A stretch of DNA of 64,000 nt, from assembly GCF_013620795.1 (NCBI RefSeq), contig NZ_LGLW01000005.1, forward strand, positions 310,001-374,000. Direction: 5' to 3'. The position numbers were made by a program, and so were the translations under genes. Below the pieces are notes generated by a model. That model searched no databases. It saw nothing but the letters and a program-made list of their open reading frames with translations, and was not told where the DNA came from. Below, one piece after another: positions 36,736-46,275 of the stretch (position 1 is the first letter of the stretch; each line of letters opens with the position of its first letter). The stretch is from Pseudomonas sp. Q2-TVG4-2 (GTDB lineage: Bacteria > Pseudomonadota > Gammaproteobacteria > Pseudomonadales > Pseudomonadaceae).

Positions 36736-37422
36736 ATGAGCGCCAGCATTCTCTACGCCCGGAACCTTAGCAAAGCGGTACCCAGCGCGGAAGGCGAGCT
36801 GGCAATACTCGACGATGTGTCCCTTAGCCTGAACAAGGGGGAGAGCCTGGCGATCATCGGGACCTCCGGTTCCGGCAAATCGACGCTGCTCGGCCTGTTG
36901 GCCGGCCTGGATCTGCCCAGCTCGGGCGAGGTGCACCTCGCCGGCCATCTGCTCGGAGACCTGGACGAAGACCAGCGCGCCAGGGTGCGAGCCGAGCATG
37001 TCGGCTTCGTCTTTCAATCGTTCCAACTGCTCGACAGCCTCAACGCCCTAGAGAACGTCATGCTGCCCCTCGAGTTGCATGGTCGCCGTGATGCTCAGGC
37101 GAAAGCCACCGAGCTGCTCGGACGAGTCGGCCTGGGCGCTCGCCTACATCACTATCCGAGACAACTTTCGGGCGGCGAACAACAACGCGTCGCCGTCGCC
37201 CGCGCGTTCGCCGCCGAACCCAAAGTACTGTTCGCCGATGAGCCCACCGGTAATCTCGATAGCCACACCGGCGCGAACATCACCGAGCTGCTCTTCGAGC
37301 TGAACCGGGAGCGCGGCACCACCTTGGTGCTGGTCACACACGATGAGCGATTGGCGCAGCGCTGCCAGCACCTGCTTCGCCTGGAAGGTGGTCGCCAACT
37401 TCGTGATGAGCAGACCCGATGA
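36736..37422 (+). CDS. ABC transporter ATP-binding protein (YbbA-like)
   Basis: ATPase of 228 residues of the LolD/MacB type. Walker A reads GTSGSGKST, the signature LSGGEQQRVAVARA, and Walker B VLFADEP. The gene overlaps the following permease gene by four bases (ATGA), so the two form one exporter. In E. coli the equivalent ybbA-ybbP pair also lies back-to-back with tesA, which supports the assignment. The transported substrate is unknown; release of lipids or hydrophobic compounds is often proposed. Confidence 0.93.
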   Translation: MSASILYARNLSKAVPSAEGELAILDDVSLSLNKGESLAIIGTSGSGKSTLLGLLAGLDLPSSGEVHLAGHLLGDLDEDQRARVRAEHVGFVFQSFQLLDSLNALENVMLPLELHGRRDAQAKATELLGRVGLGARLHHYPRQLSGGEQQRVAVARAFAAEPKVLFADEPTGNLDSHTGANITELLFELNRERGTTLVLVTHDERLAQRCQHLLRLEGGRQLRDEQTR

Positions 37423-39920
37423 AGCGCGTGCCCTTCAGCCGCCTGGCTGCTCTGGCGTTGCGTCAGTTGTTGCGGGACGCCCGGGGCGGCGAGCTTCGCG
37501 TGCTGTTCGGTGCGCTGCTGATCGCCGTCGCGGCAAGCACGGCCATTGGCTATTTCGGTGCACGCCTGAACGATGCCATGTTGCTGCGTGCCACGGAATT
37601 CCTCGGTGCCGATCTGGTATTACGTGGCAGCGCACCTGCCGCGCCCGAACAGATCGAGGCGGGCTCTCGGCTGCAACTCGACCATGCTCGGGTGGTGGAA
37701 TTTTCCAGCGTCGTCGCGACCGACGACAATCTGCAGCTGACCAGTGTCAAGGCAGCCGACGACCATTACCCGCTGCGCGGTGAGTTGCGCAGCGCCGCCG
37801 CGCCGTATCAGCCCGAGCAGCCCGGACGTGGGCCGCAGCCCGGGGAGGCCTGGGCCGAAGCACGCCTATTCGCCGCACTCAACCTGCAAATAGGCGATCA
37901 CATCGAGGTGGGTAACAAGCAGCTGCAGTTGACCCGCGCGCTGACTTACGAACCCGATCGTGTAGGCGATTTTTACAGCCTGACGCCACGCGTCCTGATG
38001 CACCTCGACGACCTTGATGCCACTGGCGTAGTGCAGCCTGGCAGCCGCGTACGCTATCGCGAACTCTGGCGTGGCTCGACCGAACAGCTGCAAGCTTACG
38101 AAGAGACCATCAAACCCGACCTGCAACCGCATCAGCGCATCGAAACCGCTAAAGATGGTAACCGCCAGATCGGCGGCGCCCTTGGGCGTGCCGAGCGCTA
38201 TCTCAACCTAGCCAGCCTGGCGGCGGTACTCCTCGCTGGCGTAGCGGTAGCGCTTTCGGCGGCACGTTTTGCCGCGCGCCGCTTCGATGCCAGCGCCCTT
38301 CTGCGCTGTCTTGGCCTGTCACGACGCGAGGCGCTGACGCTCTATGCCTTGCAGCTCGGCTATCTTGGCGTAGCGGCCAGTGCAGCAGGCGCTTTGCTAG
38401 GCTGGGCCGCGCAACATGGATTGTTTTTTCTGTTGCGCGATCTCGTGGTCAGCGAAGTCCCTCCCGCAACCCTCTGGCCAGCCCTGGCAGGCATCGCCAC
38501 TGGAATGGTCGCGTTGGCCGGTTTCGCCTTGCCGCCGCTGGCCGCTCTGGGCCGTGTGCCGCCGCTGCGGGTGCTGCGCCGAGATATTCTGCCGGTCCCA
38601 CCGAGCACCTGGCTGGTGTACGGCGCAGCGATCGGCGCGCTTGGCCTGATCATGTGGCGCCTGAGCCTGGACTTGAAAATAACTCTCGCGCTGCTGGGTG
38701 GCGGTCTGCTTGCCACCGTCTTCCTCGGTGGTTTGTTATTGCTGGCGCTGAGCGGATTGCGTCGGGCGCTTTCTGGCGCGTCTCTAGCATGGCGCCTGGG
38801 CCTCGGGCAGCTACTCCGCCACCCGCTGGCGGCGGCTGGCCAATCACTAGCCTTCGGTCTGATATTGCTGGCAATGGCGCTGATCGCACTGCTGCGCGGC
38901 GAGCTGCTCGATACCTGGCAGAATCAGTTGCCGGACGATGCGCCCAACCATTTCGTGCTCAACGTCTTGCCCGCTGATAAGGATGCGTTCGCGCAACGTA
39001 TCGAGGCGCTGTCGGATCATGCCGCGCCGCTGTACCCGGTGGTACCGGGTCGCTTGGTGGCAATCAACGGCGAGCCGGTGCGTCAGTTGGTAAGCAAGGA
39101 CAGCCAGGGCGAGCGGGCAATCCGCCGAGATCTGAGCCTGACATGGGCACGCGATCTGCCTTCCGATAATCGCCTGAGCGCCGGCCATTGGTGGGGCCGC
39201 GAACGGAGCGAGCTGCCCGGCGTGTCGGTAGAAGCCGAACTGGCCGAGAGCCTTCAGGTCGAGCTGGGCGACCGGCTCAGCTTCACGGTCGGCGGGCTCA
39301 CCCGCGATGTCAGCGTAACCAGCCTGCGCGAAGTGAACTGGGACAATTTCCAGCCGAACTTCTACATGATTTTCGAGCCGGAAACGCTACGTGACGTGCC
39401 CACCACCTATATGACCAGCTTCCACCTACCGGCCGGCAAGGATCGCGAACTGGTGCAGCTGGCCCGGGATTTTCCCTCCGCGACGATCCTGCAGGTCGAG
39501 GCCTTGCTCAGTCAGTTGCGCAGCATCCTCACGCAGGTCTCTCTGGCGGTGGAGTACGTGCTGATGTTCGTCCTCGCCGCCGGCCTGGCCGTGCTGTTCG
39601 CCGGGCTTCAGGCCACACTCGACGAGCGCATCCGCCAAGGCGCTCTGTTGCGGGCGCTGGGTGCGGAGCGCAGCCTGCTGCTCAAGGCCAGGCGCGCCGA
39701 GTTCGGTGTGCTAGGCGCGGCCAGCGGCTTGCTGGCCGCTCTAGGCTGCGAACTGGTCAGCGCCCTGCTCTATCACTTCGCGTTCGACTTGCGCTGGCAT
39801 CCGCACCCCTGGCTGCTGATGCTGCCGGTGATCGGAGCATTGCTGGTCGGGGCTGCCGGCGTGGTCGGCACCCGCCGGGCACTGAATGCCAGCCCGCTCA
39901 ATGTGCTCCGTGAGAACTGA
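37419..39920 (+). CDS. ABC transporter permease (YbbP-like, FtsX/MacB type)
   Basis: Large inner membrane permease of 833 residues with the duplicated FtsX-like arrangement: an N-terminal helix followed by a periplasmic domain, three helices around residues 265-375, two hydrophobic segments near 390-440, a further helix near 475, a second periplasmic domain, and three helices at the C terminus (for example VLMFVLAAGLAVLFAGL). It pairs with the upstream ATPase. Members of this group do not import but act as mechanical or extrusion devices at the outer face of the inner membrane. Substrate unknown. Confidence 0.92.
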   Translation: MKRVPFSRLAALALRQLLRDARGGELRVLFGALLIAVAASTAIGYFGARLNDAMLLRATEFLGADLVLRGSAPAAPEQIEAGSRLQLDHARVVEFSSVVATDDNLQLTSVKAADDHYPLRGELRSAAAPYQPEQPGRGPQPGEAWAEARLFAALNLQIGDHIEVGNKQLQLTRALTYEPDRVGDFYSLTPRVLMHLDDLDATGVVQPGSRVRYRELWRGSTEQLQAYEETIKPDLQPHQRIETAKDGNRQIGGALGRAERYLNLASLAAVLLAGVAVALSAARFAARRFDASALLRCLGLSRREALTLYALQLGYLGVAASAAGALLGWAAQHGLFFLLRDLVVSEVPPATLWPALAGIATGMVALAGFALPPLAALGRVPPLRVLRRDILPVPPSTWLVYGAAIGALGLIMWRLSLDLKITLALLGGGLLATVFLGGLLLLALSGLRRALSGASLAWRLGLGQLLRHPLAAAGQSLAFGLILLAMALIALLRGELLDTWQNQLPDDAPNHFVLNVLPADKDAFAQRIEALSDHAAPLYPVVPGRLVAINGEPVRQLVSKDSQGERAIRRDLSLTWARDLPSDNRLSAGHWWGRERSELPGVSVEAELAESLQVELGDRLSFTVGGLTRDVSVTSLREVNWDNFQPNFYMIFEPETLRDVPTTYMTSFHLPAGKDRELVQLARDFPSATILQVEALLSQLRSILTQVSLAVEYVLMFVLAAGLAVLFAGLQATLDERIRQGALLRALGAERSLLLKARRAEFGVLGAASGLLAALGCELVSALLYHFAFDLRWHPHPWLLMLPVIGALLVGAAGVVGTRRALNASPLNVLREN

Positions 39921-39977
39921 GCAGATGAAGATAAGTGCCTCTAGAATGGGCGGCTCCTTGCCTGCCCCGGATCACCC

Positions 39978-40475
39978 ATGAGCCGCTATCGCCCCCCACG
40001 CCCCGCCGGCACTCCCTTGATCACCCCCGAGGGCGAAGCGCGACTGCGCGCCGAGCTGCACGAGCTCTGGCATGTCAGGCGCCCGCAAGTCACGCAATCG
40101 GTCAGCGAAGCAGCAGCGCAAGGCGATCGCTCCGAAAACGCCGAGTACACCTACGGCAAGAAAATGCTGCGGGAAATCGACAGCCGAGTGCGCTTCCTTG
40201 CCAAGCGCCTGGAGAAGCTGAAGGTCGTCAGCGAGAAACCGAGCGATCCGGGCAAGGTTTACTTTGGCGCCTGGGTGACGGTGGAAGACGAGGATGGCGA
40301 GCAAGCCCGCTATCGCATCGTCGGGCCGGACGAGCTGGACTTGCGCCAAGGCCTAATCAGCATCGATTCGCCACTCGCCAGAGCGTTAGTGGGCAAACCG
40401 CTTGACGCCGAGGTACAGGTTCAAACGCCTACCGGCGCCAAGCGCTGGTACATCGTTGCCATCGACTACCCGTGA
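39978..40475 (+). CDS. greB: Transcription elongation factor GreB
   Basis: Transcript-cleavage factor of 165 residues that rescues backtracked RNA polymerase. The N-terminal coiled coil carries acidic tip residues within [14 protein letters not shown] (the D and E that act at the polymerase active site), and the C-terminal FKBP-like domain follows. The basic stretch [11 protein letters not shown] and the extra length separate it from GreA. It starts 57 bases after the permease stop and may share that transcript. A short hairpin (ACCGA / TCGGT) follows the stop. Confidence 0.93.
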   Translation: MSRYRPPRPAGTPLITPEGEARLRAELHELWHVRRPQVTQSVSEAAAQGDRSENAEYTYGKKMLREIDSRVRFLAKRLEKLKVVSEKPSDPGKVYFGAWVTVEDEDGEQARYRIVGPDELDLRQGLISIDSPLARALVGKPLDAEVQVQTPTGAKRWYIVAIDYP

Positions 40476-41718
<1,243 letters not shown>

Positions 41719-41765
41719 GACGCGCCGGGGCCAACCGGCCCCGGCCCTGACCACAAGGCATATCG

Positions 41766-42788
41766 ATGAAAAAACTCGCTGCCCTGCTTCTGCTGATCGT
41801 TACCGTTGGCGTCGCTATTCACTGGCGTGAGCCATCCGGACCGGTACAGCCCCGCACGCACACCACCATAGCCCCGGCGTTCGCTACGGCACCTCCTGTA
41901 GATCAGATGCCGGTTCGCCCCGCAGCCGTACAACCCTCACCCACCGAGACGATTCGACGTTTGCCGCCCTCTTTCGCCGGAACCCAGGTCGACGGTCGGC
42001 TTCGCGCCGACTCCCTGGGCAGGCTAATCATCGAGCGCGACGTCCGTCGCGTCTTCGATTACTTCCTGGCCTCGATTGGCGAGGAGCCGATCGAGGCCAG
42101 CGTCACCCGCCTGCGCCGCTATATCGAGGCGCAACTTCCCCAGCCCGGAGCGGACCAGGCATTGCGGCTGCTGGGCCAGTATCTGGACTACAAACGTCAG
42201 CTACTGGTACTCGAAGAGCAACACGCGCAGCGGGCCGATCTGGATACCATGCGCGAGCGGCTGCGCGCAGCTCGGCACCTGCGCGCCGGGACATTTGATG
42301 AAGAGACACACGAGGCATTCTTTGCGCTGGAGGAAGCGGCCGACAGCTTCACGCTGGGAAGATTGGCGATTCGACGCACCCCAACCCTCAATGCAGCGGC
42401 TAAGGGGGCAGCTATCGACAGGCTGCAGGACAGCCTGCCGCCCGAACTGCGGGACGGAATGGTGATACAGCTGCAGTCCCAACTACGCGAGCAGACACAG
42501 GTGCTGCAGTCCAGCGGCGGTTCGCCGACCGATCTGCGTCAGCTGCGCCAGCAGCTGGTCGGCAATGCTGCCACCGCGCGCCTGGAACGACTCGATCTGA
42601 AACGACAAGAATGGCAGAAGCGGCTGGCGGTCTATCGCCAGGAAAAGAAACGCATCGAAAGCAGCCGGGGCCTTGGGGACGCTGACAAGCGTGCGGCTAT
42701 CGCTCGATTGGCGGCGGAACACTTCGAGGAAAACGAGCGCCGGCGCCTGGATGCAGCCGAACAGCGACTCATCATGAAAAACGGCTAA
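41766..42788 (+). CDS. lif: Lipase-specific foldase (lipase chaperone)
   Basis: Membrane-anchored periplasmic foldase of 340 residues that shapes LipA before export. One N-terminal helix (LAALLLLIVTVGVAIHW) is followed by a Pro/Ala-rich linker and the first mini-domain, with the diagnostic RxxFDY(F/C)L motif at residues 94-101 (RRVFDYFL). The rest is Arg/Glu/Leu-rich helices forming the extended clamp. It starts 47 bases after lipA and is surely co-expressed. Also called lipH or lipB in Pseudomonas. Confidence 0.94.
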   Translation: MKKLAALLLLIVTVGVAIHWREPSGPVQPRTHTTIAPAFATAPPVDQMPVRPAAVQPSPTETIRRLPPSFAGTQVDGRLRADSLGRLIIERDVRRVFDYFLASIGEEPIEASVTRLRRYIEAQLPQPGADQALRLLGQYLDYKRQLLVLEEQHAQRADLDTMRERLRAARHLRAGTFDEETHEAFFALEEAADSFTLGRLAIRRTPTLNAAAKGAAIDRLQDSLPPELRDGMVIQLQSQLREQTQVLQSSGGSPTDLRQLRQQLVGNAATARLERLDLKRQEWQKRLAVYRQEKKRIESSRGLGDADKRAAIARLAAEHFEENERRRLDAAEQRLIMKNG

Positions 42789-42792
42789 GCGG

Positions 42793-44202
42793 TTAATTGG
42801 CCGCGCTCTGGGGCCCGCCTTCCAGCAGGTAGCGTTCACGGGTGTAGGCCAGGTAATACTTGTTGACCGCATTAACGTAGCTGACCACGCCCATGCCCAT
42901 GGTCGCCATGGCGACACGTTCAACCTGGAAGAACCACTGGTCCGGATTGAGACCGAGGCGACGGGCCTCCGCACGCATACTCTGAACCCGCTGCGGGCCC
43001 ATGTTGTAGGCAGCGAGGACGAACGCCATGCGTTCACGCTCATTCAGTCTGGGACTGGAAAAGAATTTCCGACGAATGTTCGCCAGATACATCGCGCTGG
43101 CCTGCACATTGTTGTCCAGCTTGCCGATGTCATTTACGCCCATACTGCGAGCAGTGGCGGGAGTTACCTGCATCAGCCCGGTGGCCCCGTAAGCACCGCG
43201 AGCCGCCGGATTGAGGGTCGACTCTTTGAACGCCAACGCGGCGAGGTTCAACCAATCGATATCCTGCTGCTGAGCATGCCGCTGCAAGGTTGGCCGTACT
43301 TTCTCAAGGCGCTGGCGTCCGATCCGGTCGAGCGGATACTGCACTCGATAGAGCCGCCGATAGACTCGAACGAACGCAGCGTCCTGGTTGTCCGGCGAAT
43401 TGTAGCCGTGAAGAAAGCGATCAACGCTGGCACGCAACATGCTCGCCTCCTTTCGCAGAAACCAATGCATGTCGGCCCGCTTGCCCAGCGTCAGCTGGGA
43501 TTCGATACGCAGCTTGGGCAGCACCTTCGCCCAGCGTTCGGCAATGGTCTGCTCAACAACCGTAGCCGGATAAACTCCGGCCTGCACCATTTCCAGTACA
43601 TCCTCCACTGCAAGCGTCGGATCCACCCACTCGATGGAAATCGGAGCACGCCCGGCCTGCATCAACTGCTGATTAATGCCTTCCAGAGCAGGCCCGGCCG
43701 CACTGCCAGCCGACAACGCCAAACTACGCCCCGATAATTGCTCGAAGCTTTTGTAACGATGGTTGCCCTGGCGGCTGACCAGCACCATCGGCACCTTATC
43801 GACGACGGCCCGGCTGCGACTGACTCGGCGCATCGCACCCAACTCCAAAAGCTCTCCCGGCGCCACCAGATCACCCTCGCCTCGTTGCAGCGCGCCAAGC
43901 AGCTGATCTTTGGCCTTGGGAATGATTTCCAACGTGATCTGAGGTCCTTTCGAACCCCGATTGAGAAACTGTTCGAACGCACGCAGACGCACATATTCCA
44001 CGCCGATGGCTTCACCCTTGACCTCGCCTGAGCTATTGCGGCTCTGGTTGATCAGCACGCGAAGCACCTGACTGCGGCGAATCTCCGCCAGATCGCGTAC
44101 CGTATCCACCGGCTGCCATGCCTGGGGGCCCATTACCCGCGCGACCACCGGCCACGGCGCGAGCGCCAGCAGACACAACAGCAGTGGGAATAGTCGGATC
44201 AT
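42793..44202 (-). CDS. mltF: MltF-type membrane-bound lytic transglycosylase
   Basis: Periplasmic enzyme of 469 residues. A signal sequence (LFPLLLCLLALAPWPVVA) precedes an extracellular solute-binding-like domain (residues about 45-280) and a C-terminal SLT domain with the catalytic Glu in LAFKESTLNPAARG, then GATGLMQVTPATA and the AYNMGPQRV motif. This architecture is that of MltF; Pseudomonas has two such genes and this one could be the second paralogue. The ATG at 44202 is used. It ends four bases after the lif stop, converging on it. Confidence 0.9.
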   Translation of the reverse strand: MIRLFPLLLCLLALAPWPVVARVMGPQAWQPVDTVRDLAEIRRSQVLRVLINQSRNSSGEVKGEAIGVEYVRLRAFEQFLNRGSKGPQITLEIIPKAKDQLLGALQRGEGDLVAPGELLELGAMRRVSRSRAVVDKVPMVLVSRQGNHRYKSFEQLSGRSLALSAGSAAGPALEGINQQLMQAGRAPISIEWVDPTLAVEDVLEMVQAGVYPATVVEQTIAERWAKVLPKLRIESQLTLGKRADMHWFLRKEASMLRASVDRFLHGYNSPDNQDAAFVRVYRRLYRVQYPLDRIGRQRLEKVRPTLQRHAQQQDIDWLNLAALAFKESTLNPAARGAYGATGLMQVTPATARSMGVNDIGKLDNNVQASAMYLANIRRKFFSSPRLNERERMAFVLAAYNMGPQRVQSMRAEARRLGLNPDQWFFQVERVAMATMGMGVVSYVNAVNKYYLAYTRERYLLEGGPQSAAN

Positions 44203-44320
44203 CACAGGGTATCGGCTCGAACGGGGGCAGTATGCAGTGCGGCAGGCTACCGCCGCGGCGGCGAAGATTCTCACAGCGGAGGCTCGGTCGCCAGCGTCAC
44301 TTGTCTATTAGCATGAGATA

Positions 44321-44354
44321 TTGGCTTCAACTACTTGATTAATATAGTTATATT
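44321..44354 (+). promoter_or_regulatory. AT-rich promoter/palindrome upstream of tatD
   Basis: TTGGCT (44321-44326) and TATAGT (44343-44348) with a 16-base spacer form a candidate promoter. AATATA-GT-TATATT (44341-44354) is a perfect 6-bp palindrome overlapping the -10. The 40 bases here are strikingly AT-rich for this genome. Confidence 0.45.
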
Positions 44355-44381
44355 GTTTTGATTTATAAGCGAGGCAGTTCC

Positions 44382-45203
44382 ATGCAGCTTGTCGACATCG
44401 GCGTCAATCTGACCCACCCGACCTTCGCTCGCGATCCGCGCGCCGTGTTGAATCGCGCCTATGCGGCGGGAGTGACGCAGCTGGTGCTGACGGGTACCAG
44501 CCTCGCCGAGAGCGAGGCAGCACTGGGCCTCTGCCGGGAGCTGGATGAAAGTCGGCAGCGCCTGTTTTGCACGGCGGGGATCCACCCCCATGACGCGAGT
44601 CAATGGACGTCGGAAACCGCATCCCAGCTGAAAGGTCTGCTCGCCGAACCCGAGGTGCGCGCCGTCGGTGAGTGTGGGCTGGACTTCAACCGGGACCTAT
44701 CCCCTCGCTCACAGCAGGAACGGGTGCTGGAGGAGCACCTGCAACTGGCGGTGGAAACCGGCCTGCCAGTGTTCCTTCACGAGCGCGACGCCGACCAGCG
44801 CCTGGCGGCGATCCTCCGGCCTTTCCGTGACCAGCTCAGCGCCGCGGTGGTGCACTGTTTTACCGGGGAGAAACGAGCCCTATACGCCTATATGGATCTT
44901 GACCTGCATATCGGCATCACCGGCTGGATCTGCGACGAGCGGCGTGGCACGCATCTGCATCCGCTTGTCCGCGATATTCCAACATCGCGATTGATGCTAG
45001 AAAGCGATGCGCCTTACCTGTTGCCTCGCACGCTTCGGCCTAAACCCAAGGGCGGCCAGAACGAACCCGCCTTCCTCCCGGAGGTGTTGCGAGAGGTGGC
45101 CCGACATCGCGGCGTGCCCGAGGACGAACTGGCCACTTCCACTACCGCTTGTGCCCGGCAATTCTTCGCTATCACGCCGCTGGATCAGCCAGAACGGCGC
45201 TAA
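44382..45203 (+). CDS. tatD: TatD-family metal-dependent deoxyribonuclease
   Basis: TIM-barrel hydrolase of 273 residues. The start [18 protein letters not shown] matches true TatD of E. coli, which lacks the HxH of its paralogues, rather than YcfH or YjjV. Other metal and active-site segments are [43 protein letters not shown] and [20 protein letters not shown] precedes the ATG. Members degrade DNA 3' to 5' and act in repair. It is not beside tatABC here; downstream lies a chemoreceptor fossil. Confidence 0.93.
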   Translation: MQLVDIGVNLTHPTFARDPRAVLNRAYAAGVTQLVLTGTSLAESEAALGLCRELDESRQRLFCTAGIHPHDASQWTSETASQLKGLLAEPEVRAVGECGLDFNRDLSPRSQQERVLEEHLQLAVETGLPVFLHERDADQRLAAILRPFRDQLSAAVVHCFTGEKRALYAYMDLDLHIGITGWICDERRGTHLHPLVRDIPTSRLMLESDAPYLLPRTLRPKPKGGQNEPAFLPEVLREVARHRGVPEDELATSTTACARQFFAITPLDQPERR

Positions 45204-45271
45204 AGCCGGGTGCTTCTATCGCCAATAACCGGCTCACACAAAATGGCAAGAACGCCTTTCGCTTAGCCGTT

Positions 45272-45365
45272 TGCATAGAAACCGACGGTGTGGTCAACGT
45301 CATGCACAGCATTGCCGGGCAGACCAACCTGCTCGAATTAAACGCAGCCATCGAGGCCGCCCCCG
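45272..45365 (+). pseudogene. Remnant of a methyl-accepting chemotaxis protein
   Basis: In one frame the DNA reads VVNVMHSIAGQTNLLELN followed by AAIEAA, a close match to the hairpin-tip signature of chemoreceptor signalling domains (IAEQTNLLALN then AAIEAA). The expected continuation (ARAGE...GFAVVA) is absent and upstream sequence is not chemoreceptor-like, so only about 30 codons survive. The right end runs into the thioesterase gene. No start or promoter is evident. Confidence 0.75.
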
Positions 45366-45379
45366 ACCAGAATCGCCGG

Positions 45380-46177
45380 TCAGCCAAACACCGTAACAGT
45401 CTGGCGACTCAAGGCCACCAACTCCCCCTCGGCCGTCCAGAGTGCCGCTGCACAATGGCCATAACCGTCCTGAGCGTGCTCGATCACCGCGCGGTACCGG
45501 CACCAGTCATGGGTATCCACCTGCGGAGACGGCTGGATGAACTCGATGGTCCAGGTCAGCGAGCTACCAGGTGCGAAGCTGTTTAGATGAGACAGCACCG
45601 CGGGTGGCCAAGCATCAACCAGTGCCAGCAAATGCGAAACGGTGACAGGCTCGCGCTCGATCTCGCCGCGCAGCCGTACCCAGCCGCCCATCTCACGTGA
45701 AGCATTGCCGGTAAAAGGCAGCCCGCCGATCCCCCAACGCATCGCCAAATAACGGGTGAATTCCGGCGCTGCGCCCGGTACATATGGCAGCTCCTGGCAC
45801 TCTTCCACTGGCGGCATTACCGGAGCCGTTTCCGCGGCTACCCGGATGGCCGAGGCCCGGGCTGCACCGAAACTGCCTTGGATGATGGTTACCACCTGAC
45901 CATTCTGCACAGCCCGCCCGAGTACCTGGCTCACGGCCTTCCCCTCGCGCAGCACTTCAGCCTCGAAGCCGACCGGGGTATCGACCAGCAAGGGACCGAC
46001 GAAGGTTATGGCCAGAGAACGCACCGGTCGACCGTCCGGCACCTGCGCCTGCATGGCCTCGTACACGAGCGCTGCAACCACCCCGCCAAAGCCGGCACGA
46101 CCCTGGCCCCAGGTGGCAGGAACGGTAACGTTCGCAGGATTGTCACGAACGGCGTTGATCAGTTCGGAGAAAGTCAT
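45380..46177 (-). CDS. Double-hotdog acyl-CoA thioesterase family protein
   Basis: Protein of 265 residues of the TesB-like/YbgC-type double hotdog group. The N-terminal hotdog contains GRAGFGGVVAALVYEAM and SLAITFVGPLL; the second contains LLALVDAWPPAVLSHL and SLTWTIEFIQPS with the DTHDWCRYRA strand. These hydrolyse fatty acyl-CoA. ATG 46177 with GAGG five bases upstream is preferred to the GTG two codons earlier. The 3' end abuts the chemoreceptor remnant. Exact substrate unknown. Confidence 0.85.
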   Translation of the reverse strand: MTFSELINAVRDNPANVTVPATWGQGRAGFGGVVAALVYEAMQAQVPDGRPVRSLAITFVGPLLVDTPVGFEAEVLREGKAVSQVLGRAVQNGQVVTIIQGSFGAARASAIRVAAETAPVMPPVEECQELPYVPGAAPEFTRYLAMRWGIGGLPFTGNASREMGGWVRLRGEIEREPVTVSHLLALVDAWPPAVLSHLNSFAPGSSLTWTIEFIQPSPQVDTHDWCRYRAVIEHAQDGYGHCAAALWTAEGELVALSRQTVTVFG

Positions 46178-46275
46178 GCCCACCTCGGATTGTTTTTATG
46201 GTTCGCCATCTTACCGTCGGCACATCGTTAGAAGCGCGCAACTGAGCTTCGGTGATAGCGCACCATCGCACACAG

